DNA of 64,000 nucleotides from Nocardioides sp. SR21 (GTDB lineage: Bacteria; Actinomycetota; Actinomycetes; Propionibacteriales; Nocardioidaceae), in the NCBI RefSeq assembly GCF_022761125.1, contig NZ_JAKWJR010000001.1, forward strand, positions 248,001 to 312,000, written 5' to 3'. Made by a program: the position numbers and the translations under genes. The stretch's first letter is position 1. Every line of letters starts with the position of its first letter. Of the stretch, positions 27,033 to 34,894 are shown piece by piece. The notes beneath the pieces are model-generated. The model was not told the origin of the DNA, did not search any database, and worked only from the letters and a program-made list of their open reading frames with translations.

Positions 27033-27827
27033 TCAGCGCAGCAGGGAGAGAACGCCCTGCGGGGCCTGGTTCGCCTGCGCCAGCATGGACGTGCCAGCCT
27101 GCGACAGGATCTGCGAGCGGGTGAAGCTCATCATCTCCTGGGCCATGTCGGTGTCGCGGATGCGGCTCTCCGACGCGGACAGGTTCTCGATCGCGGTGTT
27201 GACCGAGTTGATGGTGTGCTCGAACCGGTTCTGCAGGGCACCGAGCGACGCACGCTGCGTGGAGATCGAGTTGATCTCGGTCTGCACCGTGGTGGAGTCG
27301 GTGATGACCGCGCCGGAGACGTCGAACGCCTTGAGGGCGGCCGCACCGTCGACGGTGATCGTGTCGGCGGTGTCGTAGCCGACCTGGAAGGTCAGGTCAG
27401 CGTCGTTGAACAGGGCCACACCGTTGAACTTGGTGTTGTCCTTGATCCGGACGATCTCCGAGTGGAGAGCGTCGAACTCGCCCTGCAGGGCGGCCTCGGC
27501 GTCGGCGTTGCCGGTGACCGCACCGCTCTGGTACTGGACCGAGAGGTCGTTCATGCGCTGCAGCATGGAGTGAACCTCGGTGAGCGCACCTTCAGCGGTC
27601 TGCACGACCGAGATGCCGTCCTGGGCGTTGCGGGCGCCGACCTTGAGGCCGCCGACCTGGGCGCGCAGGCCCTCGGAGATCGCGAGACCGGCGGCGTCGT
27701 CGCCGGCACGGTTGATCCGGTAACCGCTCGACAGCTTCTCGAGCGACTTCGACAGCTGGCCCTGGGTGACCGAGAGGTTCCGGTACGAGTTGAGGGCGTC
27801 GACGTTCTGGTTGATGCGGAGTGCCAT
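27033..27827 (-). CDS. fliC: Flagellin
   Basis: A 264-residue flagellin. It contains the conserved N-terminal D0/D1 region (NQNVDALNSYRNLSVTQGQLSKSLEKLSSGYRINRAGDDAAGLAISE) and the C-terminal D1/D0 region (ISTQRASLGALQNRFEHTINSVNTAIENLSASESRI, ending QANQAPQGVLSLLR). It has almost no variable domain, so the filament should be thin-walled and smooth. AAGGAAGG lies about 10 bases before the ATG. It has its own FliA-type promoter, a leader with CsrA-type sites, and a strong terminator. Confidence 0.97.
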   Translation of the reverse strand: MALRINQNVDALNSYRNLSVTQGQLSKSLEKLSSGYRINRAGDDAAGLAISEGLRAQVGGLKVGARNAQDGISVVQTAEGALTEVHSMLQRMNDLSVQYQSGAVTGNADAEAALQGEFDALHSEIVRIKDNTKFNGVALFNDADLTFQVGYDTADTITVDGAAALKAFDVSGAVITDSTTVQTEINSISTQRASLGALQNRFEHTINSVNTAIENLSASESRIRDTDMAQEMMSFTRSQILSQAGTSMLAQANQAPQGVLSLLR

Positions 27828-27836
27828 GAGGGGGGT

Positions 27837-27883
27837 TCCTTCCTTGGGGGGTGTGACTGCTGGACCCCATCCGTGGGATCCGT
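27837..27883 (-). promoter_or_regulatory. CsrA-binding sites in the fliC leader
   Basis: The fliC mRNA leader has four ANGGA motifs. Two overlap at the Shine-Dalgarno (27837-27845, AAGGAAGGA). Two ACGGA motifs lie upstream (27870-27874 and 27879-27883). The 27870 motif is presented in the loop of a hairpin whose arms are GGATCCCA and TGGGGTCC (27862-27881). This is the arrangement known for CsrA repression of hag, and csrA and fliW are both in this locus. Confidence 0.65.
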
Positions 27884-27891
27884 CAGAGGGT

Positions 27892-27919
27892 CTATCGGCG
27901 CCTGCTGAGGAGGCTTGAG
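27892..27919 (-). promoter_or_regulatory. FliA-type promoter of fliC
   Basis: On the minus strand CTCAA, 15 bases, then GCCGATAG. The -10 differs from the sigma-28 consensus GCCGATAA only at the last position. The transcript would begin near 27885 and carry a roughly 58-base leader with the CsrA sites. Confidence 0.75.
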
Positions 27920-27991
27920 GGGGATTCCGAGAAAAGTTTCAGTTTTTTCTGGAGGCCCACTCGGCAGGCACCGAAAGCGGGGGGACGGGCG

Positions 27992-28035
27992 ATGCCGGGG
28001 TGATGCCGGGGTGGTGCCGGGGTGGTGCCGGGGTG
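27992..28035. repeat. 11-bp tandem repeat, four copies
   Basis: Four consecutive units of (A/G)TGCCGGGGTG between the sigma factor stop and the fliC promoter. This is a simple tandem repeat in non-coding DNA, and its copy number may vary between strains. Confidence 0.8.
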
Positions 28036-28050
28036 TCGCTGGGTGGGTCG

Positions 28051-28941
28051 TCAGCTGGCGTTGTACGTCGCGGCCGGGGTGGGCCTCATCTGGCCGCGCA
28101 GGCCGGCGGCGTGCCGGTCGGCGACGGCCGAGAAGTACGCCTCGCGGCGGCGCGCAGCGCAGCCGTTGGGTCGGGCGGCCGGCGCGACCAGCTCGGGGTC
28201 GAGCGCCATGTTGAGGGCGTCGCGCAGCAGCACCATCGCCTCGGCCCGCAGCTGCGAGACCCGGGACTCGGTGACGCCGAGGGTCTCGGCGATCTCGCCC
28301 ATCGGGCGCTCGGCGAGGAAGTACTGCTCGACGACCAGCCGCAGCCGGTCGGGGAGCTCGGCGATGGCCTCGGTCAGGTAGGTGAGCCGCTCGCGGTGCT
28401 CGAGCATCGCCTGCGGGTCCGGGGCGCTGCTGACCAGGCGCTCGCCGATGGCGTCGTCCTCGGAGGCGCTGAGCGACAGCACCTGGGCCCGCGACACGTC
28501 CTCGTCGTTGGCGATCACCTCTTCGATGGTGATGCCGGCGGCCTGGGCCACCTCGGCGGGGCTCGCGGTGCGGCCCAGCACGGTGGCCAGGTTGGCGCGG
28601 GTCATGTCGAGCTCGCGGGAGCGGCGGCGCACGGAGCGCGAGGCCCAGTCGATGCTGCGCAGGTCGTCGACGATCGCACCGCGGATGCGGGTCGCGGCGT
28701 ACCGGTTGAACGGCACACCTCGCTCGGGGTCGTAGGCGTTGGCTGCTTGGACGAGTGCGGTCAGTCCGGCGGAGGTGAGGTCGTCGCGGTCCACGTGGGA
28801 CGGCACACGGGACATGGTCTCTCGGACGATGTGTCCGACCAGGGCCATGTGCTGCACGATCAACGCCTCGGAGCCCGGCGGGACGTCGTTATTCGGGGGA
28901 GTCACGCCGGAAAGCGTGCAGAGAAAATCAAGCGTTGTCAT
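28051..28941 (-). CDS. fliA: RNA polymerase sigma factor of the FliA/WhiG family
   Basis: A sigma-70 family protein with region 2 (DRDDLTSAGLTALVQAANAYDPERGVPFNRYAATRIRGAIVDDLRSIDWASRSVRRRSREL), region 3 (VLGRTASPAEVAQAAGI) and region 4 (LPDRLRLVVEQYFLAERPMGEIAETLGVTESRVSQLRAEAM). The RGAIVDDLRSxDW stretch is typical of FliA/WhiG/SigD. It probably transcribes the five CTCA(A/G)-N15/16-NCCGA promoters in this locus. The start is uncertain: ATG 28941 is used here and GTG 28905 is possible, with no clear ribosome site. No FlgM anti-sigma gene is visible in the window. Confidence 0.88.
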   Translation of the reverse strand: MTTLDFLCTLSGVTPPNNDVPPGSEALIVQHMALVGHIVRETMSRVPSHVDRDDLTSAGLTALVQAANAYDPERGVPFNRYAATRIRGAIVDDLRSIDWASRSVRRRSRELDMTRANLATVLGRTASPAEVAQAAGITIEEVIANDEDVSRAQVLSLSASEDDAIGERLVSSAPDPQAMLEHRERLTYLTEAIAELPDRLRLVVEQYFLAERPMGEIAETLGVTESRVSQLRAEAMVLLRDALNMALDPELVAPAARPNGCAARRREAYFSAVADRHAAGLRGQMRPTPAATYNAS

Positions 28942-28989
28942 CCAATACGGGGGAATTCGATCCGATTTCGACAAGTGGGCTGAATCACC

Positions 28990-29018
28990 CTCAAGTCCCC
29001 CTAAAACCCTGCCGATGC
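28990..29018 (+). promoter_or_regulatory. Possible upstream FliA-type promoter of flgN
   Basis: CTCAA (28990-28994), 16 bases, then GCCGATGC (29011-29018) on the plus strand. Spacing is one base longer than at the other sites. It lies about 200 bases before flgN, so it would be a second promoter, distal to the one at 29151. Confidence 0.4.
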
Positions 29019-29085
29019 ATGACCCAGGAAACTCTCGCACTCATGGGTGAATTCGGGTGTTCTGAGGCCCTTCTGAGCCTCCTCC

Positions 29086-29106
29086 CGTCACGCGTGCGTC
29101 ACGCGT
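29086..29106. repeat. Direct repeat CGTCACGCGT, one helical turn apart
   Basis: Two copies of CGTCACGCGT start at 29086 and 29097, an 11-base period. They lie in the roughly 280-base region between the sigma factor and flgN that otherwise holds only the predicted promoters. This spacing suits a regulator binding one face of the helix; the regulator is unknown. Confidence 0.5.
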
Positions 29107-29150
29107 ACTAATACGCCCCGCCGACGCCTGCGAAACCTTGGGCAAAATCC

Positions 29151-29178
29151 CTCAACACCGCCCTGCGCTGTCCGATCA
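29151..29178 (+). promoter_or_regulatory. FliA-type promoter of the flgN-flgK-flgL-fliW-csrA operon
   Basis: CTCAA (29151-29155), 15 bases, then TCCGATCA (29171-29178). It matches the fliC promoter in -35 and spacing, with a slightly weaker -10, and ends about 42 bases before the flgN start. Confidence 0.55.
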
Positions 29179-29220
29179 GTGATCTAGACCAAGAAATCAC
29201 CATCGATGGGAGCAGGGCAC

Positions 29221-29697
29221 GTGGAGAAGCTGACGTGGGTCCTCTGGAGAGAGCGGGAGCTCCTCGAAGGTCTGCTGTACCGGCTCGAGCTCGAGGAGCT
29301 GGTGATGTCCAGCGGCCGCACCCGCTGGATCGCCGCTTCGGCGCGCGACGTCGAGGAGGCGGCCCGTCAGATCCGTGAGGTCGAGGTGCTCCGCGCCGTC
29401 GCCGCGGACGAGGCCGCCGAGACCGTCGGCCTGTCGCCGAACCCGAGCCTGAGCGCTCTCGCCACCGCGGCGGACGAGCCCTGGGCCACGATCCTCACCG
29501 AGCACCGCGACGCGCTGATGGTGCTCAGCGACGAGATCATCAAGGCCGCCGCGACCAACCGCGGCCTGATCTCCTCCGGCCTGCGTGCCGCGCACGAAAC
29601 CCTCCTCGGCCTCGGCAACGGGGCGAAGACCTACACCGCCGACGGCGCTGTAGCGGTCGGACAGACCCGCTCGGCCGTCCTCGATCGGAGCCTCTGA
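29221..29697 (+). CDS. flgN: Flagellar protein FlgN (hook-filament junction chaperone)
   Basis: About 158 residues, mostly helical, beginning EKLTWVLWRERELLEGLLYRLELEELVM, which fits FlgN. FlgN is the export chaperone of FlgK and FlgL, encoded directly downstream. I prefer GTG 29221, with GGGAG about nine bases upstream, over ATG 29206, which lacks a ribosome site. Conservation in this family is low, so context carries much of the call. Confidence 0.82.
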   Translation: MEKLTWVLWRERELLEGLLYRLELEELVMSSGRTRWIAASARDVEEAARQIREVEVLRAVAADEAAETVGLSPNPSLSALATAADEPWATILTEHRDALMVLSDEIIKAAATNRGLISSGLRAAHETLLGLGNGAKTYTADGAVAVGQTRSAVLDRSL

Positions 29698-29702
29698 CCC
29701 AC

Positions 29703-31076
29703 ATGGCCGGCACTTTCTCCTCCATCAACACCGCGCTGACCGCACTGCGCTACCAGCAGGTCGCGCTCGACATCGCGAGCACCAACGTCGCGAACGTCGG
29801 CACGGACGGCTACGTCCGTCGCCGGGTCGTCGGTGAGACCCTCGGCGCGGCCAGCGGCCCGGCGCTGTGGGCACGCTCCAACGAGACCGCCAGCGGTGTG
29901 CAGACCTCGCGGGTCGACCGGATGACCGACGCGCTGCTCGACGTGCGCGTCCGTCGCGAGCACGGCCGCCAGGCCAACCTCGACATGCGGGCGCTCTCCC
30001 TGGCCCGCGTGGAGACCGGCCTCGCCGAGCCCGGTGACAACGGCGTCGCGCACGCCCTCGGCAAGTTCCGCGCCGCCATCGGCGACGCCGGCAACGCCCC
30101 GGGCAGTGACGCCGCGCGCAGCCAGGTCCTGGCCGCCGCCAACACCGTGGTCGACGCGATCCGGCTCCAGTCCACCCACGTCAACGACGAGATCTCGGAC
30201 CAGCAGGCGCACCTCGACGTCAGCGTCACGGAGATCAACACGCTCACCAAGAACCTGGCGGAGACCAACCGGACGATCGCAGCCGCCAAGGCCGGTGGCT
30301 CCGACACCACGACGCTGATGGACGCGCGGGACGCGATCGCGCTGCGGCTCTCGACCCTCACCGGCGCCAAGGCGACCGAGGGCGCGGACGGCCTGATGAA
30401 CGTCACGCTCGACGGCCAGGAGCTCGTCACGGGCTTCGAGGCCGCGACCATGACGGCGACCGCCGGCCCGCCCGCCACGTCCTTCGAGCTCGACCCCGAC
30501 GCCACCGGCGCGACCGTCTCGCTCGTCACCGCGAGCATCGGCGGTGACCTCGGTGCCACGGCCGAGCTGCTCGACAACGACCTGCCGCAGTACCTCGCGG
30601 ACCTCGCGGTGGTCGCCCAGGACCTGGCCGACCACGTCAACGCCCAGCACACCGCGGGCTACGACTCGAGCGGTACGGCGGGCGGCAACATGTTCACGTA
30701 CGACCCGGCGGACGTGCTCGGAACCCTCGCCGTCGCGATCACCGACCCGAGGGAGCTCGCGCTCTCCGAGGTGCCGGGCGGCGGCAAGGACGGCAACAAC
30801 GCCCTCGCGCTGTCCAAGTCGGTCGACGTCGACGACTCCTACCAGCGACTGGTCAACGGCTTCGGCAGCAAGGTCAACTCGGCCAAGCAGCTCGCCGACA
30901 ACCAGCAGGCGCTGACCACCCAGGTCGACAACGCCCGCGAGCAGCTCGCGGGCGTCAGCCTCGACGAGGAGACCGTGAACATGGTCAGCGCGCAGCGCGC
31001 CTACGAGGCCGCCGCGCGCGTGATGTCCACTCTCGACGAGGTGCTCGACACCCTGATCAACCGAATGGCGAGGTGA
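29703..31076 (+). CDS. flgK: Flagellar hook-associated protein 1 FlgK
   Basis: A 457-residue junction protein. The N-terminus has the axial motif (SSINTALTALRYQQVALDIASTNVANVGTDGYVRR) and the C-terminus ends SLDEETVNMVSAQRAYEAAARVMSTLDEVLDTLINRMAR, the FlgK hallmark. It is the first junction protein added to the completed hook. It follows flgN by five bases and precedes flgL by four. Confidence 0.95.
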   Translation: MAGTFSSINTALTALRYQQVALDIASTNVANVGTDGYVRRRVVGETLGAASGPALWARSNETASGVQTSRVDRMTDALLDVRVRREHGRQANLDMRALSLARVETGLAEPGDNGVAHALGKFRAAIGDAGNAPGSDAARSQVLAAANTVVDAIRLQSTHVNDEISDQQAHLDVSVTEINTLTKNLAETNRTIAAAKAGGSDTTTLMDARDAIALRLSTLTGAKATEGADGLMNVTLDGQELVTGFEAATMTATAGPPATSFELDPDATGATVSLVTASIGGDLGATAELLDNDLPQYLADLAVVAQDLADHVNAQHTAGYDSSGTAGGNMFTYDPADVLGTLAVAITDPRELALSEVPGGGKDGNNALALSKSVDVDDSYQRLVNGFGSKVNSAKQLADNQQALTTQVDNAREQLAGVSLDEETVNMVSAQRAYEAAARVMSTLDEVLDTLINRMAR

Positions 31077-31080
31077 TCGC

Positions 31081-31986
31081 ATGCCCACCGTGCGCATGAC
31101 GCAGTCGATGATGAGCCACCAGGCGATGGGTGGCATGCAGCTCGGCCTCAACCGGCTCGCGAAGGTGCAGGAGCAGCTCGCGACCGGCCGGATCATCAAC
31201 CGGCCGTCCGACGACCCGACCGGTGCGACCTCCGCCATGCGGATCCGCACCTCGGTCGCGTCCCAGGAGCAGTTCGTCCGAAACGGCGAGGACGCCATGG
31301 GCTGGCTCAACCAGCTCGACTCGAGCCTCGCCGACAGCACCGACCTGGTACGCCGCGCGCGCGAGCTCGCGATCCAGTCGACCAGCGGTGCCGTGGGGCA
31401 GCCGTCCCGCGACGCGCTCGCCGGCGAGATCGACCAGATCATCGACGGTCTGATGACCACCGCGAACGCGACGTACCTCGACCGACCGGTGTTCGGCGGC
31501 GTGACGCCCGACAAGATCGCGTACCACAAGGTCGCGGGTGCCGTGGAGTACGCGCCGACCGCGACCGGATCGCAGGGCGTGCTCCGCACCGTCGGCGACG
31601 GCGCGACCGTGCGCGTCGACATGGAGGGCCCGGATGCGTTCGGGCCCGAGGGCGACTCGGTGTTCGACCACCTCGCCGCTCTCGCGGCGGCGCTGCGCTC
31701 GAGCGACCCGGCCGGCGTGACCGCCGCGGCGGACGCGCTCGAGCTCGACGGCCAGCGGCTGATCAACTCGCAGGCCGAGATCGGTGCCCGCACCAACCGC
31801 GTCGAGTACTCGCTCACCGCCGCGACCGACGCCGGCCTGCGCCTCACGTCGTCGCTCTCGGAGATCGAGAACACCGACATGGTGAAGGCGACCGTCGACC
31901 TCCAGCTGCAGACCGTGGCGTACCAGGCCGCTCTCGGTGCGACCGCCAAGGTCATGCAGCCCAGCCTGCTGGACTTCCTGCGATGA
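31081..31986 (+). CDS. flgL: Flagellar hook-associated protein 3 FlgL
   Basis: A 301-residue flagellin-like junction protein (MTQSMMSHQAMGGMQLGLNRLAKVQEQLATGRIINRPSDDPTGAT at the N-terminus, LSEIENTDMVKATVDLQLQTVAYQAALGATAKVMQPSLLDFLR at the C-terminus). It joins FlgK to the flagellin filament. Confidence 0.95.
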   Translation: MPTVRMTQSMMSHQAMGGMQLGLNRLAKVQEQLATGRIINRPSDDPTGATSAMRIRTSVASQEQFVRNGEDAMGWLNQLDSSLADSTDLVRRARELAIQSTSGAVGQPSRDALAGEIDQIIDGLMTTANATYLDRPVFGGVTPDKIAYHKVAGAVEYAPTATGSQGVLRTVGDGATVRVDMEGPDAFGPEGDSVFDHLAALAAALRSSDPAGVTAAADALELDGQRLINSQAEIGARTNRVEYSLTAATDAGLRLTSSLSEIENTDMVKATVDLQLQTVAYQAALGATAKVMQPSLLDFLR

Positions 31987-32039
31987 TGACCGCGACCCTC
32001 ACCGGGGAGTCCCGGACCTCCCGACCCGATGGAGACACC

Positions 32040-32450
32040 GTGACCGTGACCGACATGGCGACCGAGACCGAGCTGCCGGTGATCGAGCTCGTGCACCCGA
32101 TGCCCGGGTTCCCCGATCTCCACAAGTTCGCCCTGGTCCAGCTCGACGACACGGGCCGGCTGTCCAGCCTGACCTCGCTCGAGCAGCCCGACCTGCGCTT
32201 CCTCGTGGCGCCGCCGGCGCCGTTCTTCCCCGACTACGAGCCCGAGGTCGACGACGAGGTCGTCTCCGAGCTCGGCATCGAGGAGGTGGAGGACGTGCTG
32301 CTGCTCGTCGTCCTGAACGCCGGCCGTTCGCTGGCCGAGACGACGGCCAACCTGGCCGCCCCGGTGCTGGTGAACACGGTCACCCGACGAGCGGCTCAGG
32401 TGATCTTGGACCGTCCGGGCCTGCCCGTCGCTGCGCCTCTCATCGCCTGA
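32040..32450 (+). CDS. fliW: Flagellar assembly factor FliW
   Basis: About 136 residues with the FliW core (IELVHPMPGFPDLHKFALVQLDD, then EDVLLLVVLNAG and NLAAPVLVNTVTRRAAQVIL). FliW binds flagellin and, when free, binds CsrA to relieve its repression of fliC. The start is chosen at GTG 32040 because GGAG lies five bases upstream. A longer frame from ATG 31983 overlapping the flgL stop is possible. It is adjacent to csrA, as in many bacteria. Confidence 0.92.
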   Translation: MTVTDMATETELPVIELVHPMPGFPDLHKFALVQLDDTGRLSSLTSLEQPDLRFLVAPPAPFFPDYEPEVDDEVVSELGIEEVEDVLLLVVLNAGRSLAETTANLAAPVLVNTVTRRAAQVILDRPGLPVAAPLIA

Positions 32451-32467
32451 GTGGGTACCGTGGGCAC

Positions 32468-32704
32468 ATGCTGGTTCTGAGCCGCCGTGCCGGGGAGAGT
32501 GTCGTGCTCGGTGAGGACATCACCGTCACCGTTCTCGAAGTGCGTGGCGACGTCGTACGCATCGGCATCGATGCCCCGCGTTCGCTGAAGGTCCACCGCG
32601 CCGAGCTGCTCGCGCAGCTCGAGGAGAGCAACCGGCAGTCGGCGTCCCCCAGCGAGGACGTCGTGGCGGAGCTCTCGAAGGCCCTCGGCCGCGACCAGGA
32701 CTGA
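32468..32704 (+). CDS. csrA: Translational regulator CsrA
   Basis: A 78-residue CsrA (MLVLSRRAGESVVLGEDITVTVLEVRGDVVRIGIDAPRSLKVHRAEL). It is a small dimeric RNA-binding protein that blocks ribosome access at ANGGA motifs. The likely target is the fliC leader, which has four such motifs (27837-27883). It ends the flgN operon and is followed by a strong terminator. Confidence 0.96.
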   Translation: MLVLSRRAGESVVLGEDITVTVLEVRGDVVRIGIDAPRSLKVHRAELLAQLEESNRQSASPSEDVVAELSKALGRDQD

Positions 32705-32724
32705 CCCGCTCCACCCCGCGTCAT

Positions 32725-32754
32725 CGAAGCGCCCGCCAGCAGGCGGGCGCTTCG
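32725..32754 (+). terminator. Terminator after csrA
   Basis: Perfect 13-bp arms CGAAGCGCCCGCC (32725-32737) and complement (32742-32754) with a 4-base loop, 20 bases after the csrA stop. Confidence 0.85.
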
Positions 32755-32763
32755 CTTCGGGAA

Positions 32764-32790
32764 TATAGTTGTCATCGTCAACCTTATAGA
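32764..32790. promoter_or_regulatory. Candidate MarR operator/promoter of the MFS gene
   Basis: An AT-rich island in GC-rich DNA: TATAGTTG-N7-CAACCTTATA, an imperfect palindrome with perfect GTTG/CAAC inner arms. It lies about 20 bases before the MFS start. The MarR gene following the transporter is the likely binder. Confidence 0.5.
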
Positions 32791-32810
32791 CCGTCGTGAA
32801 GAGAGAATCA

Positions 32811-34376
32811 GTGCCCCAGTCGCCCGCCGAGTCCGGACAGATGACCCACCGCGAGATCCTCGAGGCGCTCAGTGGGCTCCTGCTCGCGATGTTCGTCGCG
32901 ATGCTCTCCAGCACCGTCGTGTCGAACGCCCTGCCGGTGATCGTCAGCGACCTCAAGGGCAGCCAGACCGGCTACACCTGGGTCGTGGTCGCCACCATGC
33001 TGGCGATGACGGCCAGCACGCCGATCTGGGGCAAGCTCTCCGACCTGTTCAGCAAGAAGCTGCTGGTGCAGCTCGCCCTGGTGATCTACATCGTGGGCTC
33101 GGTGATCGCGGCGTTCGCCCCGTCGATGGAGATCCTGATCGGCGCCCGCGTCGTCCAGGGCCTGGGGGTCGGCGGCCTCACCGCGCTGGTGCAGGTGGTC
33201 ATCGCGACGATGGTCTCCCCGCGCGAGCGCGGCCGCTACTCCGGCTACATGGGTGCGGTCTTCGCGATGGCGACCGTCGGCGGGCCGCTCATCGGCGGCG
33301 TCGTGGTCGACTCCGCGCTCGGCTGGCGCGGCTGCTTCTTCATCGGCCTGCCGTTCGCGGTGATCGCCTTCTTCCTCCTGCAGAAGACCCTGCACCTCCC
33401 GGTCGTCAAGCGCCCGGTGAACATCGACTACGTCGGTGCCACCCTGATCACCGCCGGCGTCTCCACGCTGCTCGTGTGGGTCTCGCTGGCCGGCAACAAC
33501 TTCGACTGGGTCTCCACCACGTCCGCCCTCCTCGTCGGGGTCGGCGTGCTGGTGCTGGTCGCGGCGGTGTACGTCGAGGCCAAGGTCGCGGTCGATCCGA
33601 TCATCCCGATCCGGCTCTTCAAGGACCGCACCATCGCGCTGGCGACCGTCGCCTCGGTGATGATCGGTGTCGCGATGTTCGGCTCGACGGTCTACCTCAG
33701 CCAGTACTTCCAGATCTCGCGCGGGATGACCCCGACCGAGGCCGGCCTGATGTCGATCGCGATGGTCGGCGGCCTGTTCGTGTCGAGCGTCGTCTCCGGC
33801 CGGATCATCACCACGACCGGTCGCTGGAAGCGCTTCCTCGTCGGCGGCATGGTCTGCGTCGTCGTGGGCCTGGCGCTGCTCAGCACCATCGACGACACCA
33901 CCAGCCTGGTCGCGATCGGCGGCTTCATGCTGATCCTCGGCCTCGGGCTCGGCGCCACCATGCAGAACCTCGTGCTCGCGGTGCAGAACAACGTGTCGAT
34001 GTCCGACATCGGCTCGGCCAGCGCGGTCGTCGCGTTCTTCCGCTCGATGGGCGGCTCGATCGGCATCTCCGCGCTCGGCGCGGTTCTCAGCTACTCCGTC
34101 GCCGAGAAGGTCACCTCCGGGCTGGCCGCGATCGGGATCGAGACCGACGGCCACGAGAGCCACTCGGTGCCCGACATGAGCTCGCTGCCCGAGCCGGTCC
34201 GCGTCGTCTTCGAGCACGCCTTCGGGATGGCCTTCGGCGAGCTGTTCCTCATCGCCGTGCCGTTCGCGGTGGTCGCGCTGATCTGCGTGGTGCTGATCCG
34301 CGAGGTGCCGCTGCGGACGTCGAACGACGCTCCGGTCGTCGCCGCGACGACCGAGCCCGCACCCGCTAGCGTCTGA
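32811..34376 (+). CDS. MFS transporter, DHA2-type drug exporter (14 helices)
   Basis: About 521 residues with 14 predicted membrane helices, the layout of DHA2/EmrB-QacA exporters. Motif A is seen as GKLSDLFSKK, and motif C-like sequence as GAVFAMATVGGPLIGG. It probably exports drugs or metabolites by proton antiport. GTG 32811 is chosen because GAGAG lies just upstream. GTG 32796 would also work. It is followed after two bases by a MarR regulator. Confidence 0.9.
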   Translation: MPQSPAESGQMTHREILEALSGLLLAMFVAMLSSTVVSNALPVIVSDLKGSQTGYTWVVVATMLAMTASTPIWGKLSDLFSKKLLVQLALVIYIVGSVIAAFAPSMEILIGARVVQGLGVGGLTALVQVVIATMVSPRERGRYSGYMGAVFAMATVGGPLIGGVVVDSALGWRGCFFIGLPFAVIAFFLLQKTLHLPVVKRPVNIDYVGATLITAGVSTLLVWVSLAGNNFDWVSTTSALLVGVGVLVLVAAVYVEAKVAVDPIIPIRLFKDRTIALATVASVMIGVAMFGSTVYLSQYFQISRGMTPTEAGLMSIAMVGGLFVSSVVSGRIITTTGRWKRFLVGGMVCVVVGLALLSTIDDTTSLVAIGGFMLILGLGLGATMQNLVLAVQNNVSMSDIGSASAVVAFFRSMGGSIGISALGAVLSYSVAEKVTSGLAAIGIETDGHESHSVPDMSSLPEPVRVVFEHAFGMAFGELFLIAVPFAVVALICVVLIREVPLRTSNDAPVVAATTEPAPASV

Positions 34377-34378
34377 GA

Positions 34379-34843
34379 ATGGTCTCCACGACGACAGGCC
34401 CGGCCACGCGCGCGGACCTGCTGGCCGGCCTCGACGGCGAGGTCGCTGTGATGGTGCGCCGGATCCGGCGCGTGATCGGGCAGCACGCCCGCGAAGTCCA
34501 TCCGGACCTGCAGACCGCGTCGTACCTGCTGCTGGCCTGGCTCGCCAACAACGGGCCGCAGCGCGGCTCGGTCGTCGCCGACCAGCTCGGCATCGACAAG
34601 GGCGCGATCAGCCGGCAGGCCCAGCACCTCGAGGAGCTCGGCCTGCTCGACCGGTCGGCGGACCCCGACGACGGGCGGGCGATGCTGCTCGCGGCGAGCG
34701 AGGCCGCGGTCGCCCGCCTCGCGCAGATGCGAGACGAGCGCCGCCAGCACATCGGTGAGCGGCTCGGCGACTGGTCCGAGACAGACCTCGCGACGTTCGT
34801 GAACCTGCTCGGGCGCTACAACCAGGCCCTCGAGGTCCTCTAG
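34379..34843 (+). CDS. MarR family transcriptional regulator
   Basis: A 154-residue winged-helix protein (GSVVADQLGIDKGAISRQAQHLEELGLLDRSADPDDGRAMLLAASEAA). It is almost contiguous with the MFS exporter gene and probably represses it through the palindrome at 32764-32790. The inducer is unknown. Confidence 0.9.
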   Translation: MVSTTTGPATRADLLAGLDGEVAVMVRRIRRVIGQHAREVHPDLQTASYLLLAWLANNGPQRGSVVADQLGIDKGAISRQAQHLEELGLLDRSADPDDGRAMLLAASEAAVARLAQMRDERRQHIGERLGDWSETDLATFVNLLGRYNQALEVL

Positions 34844-34894
34844 GGCTGATTCGGAAGCCCGTGCGCCTCGCGCCTGGACCTCCGACTCAGCCGA

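Noticed and set aside
27992..28035. 11-bp tandem repeats considered as iterons or an origin
   Set aside because: Pure GC-rich simple repeat with no AT-rich region, DnaA boxes or replication gene nearby.
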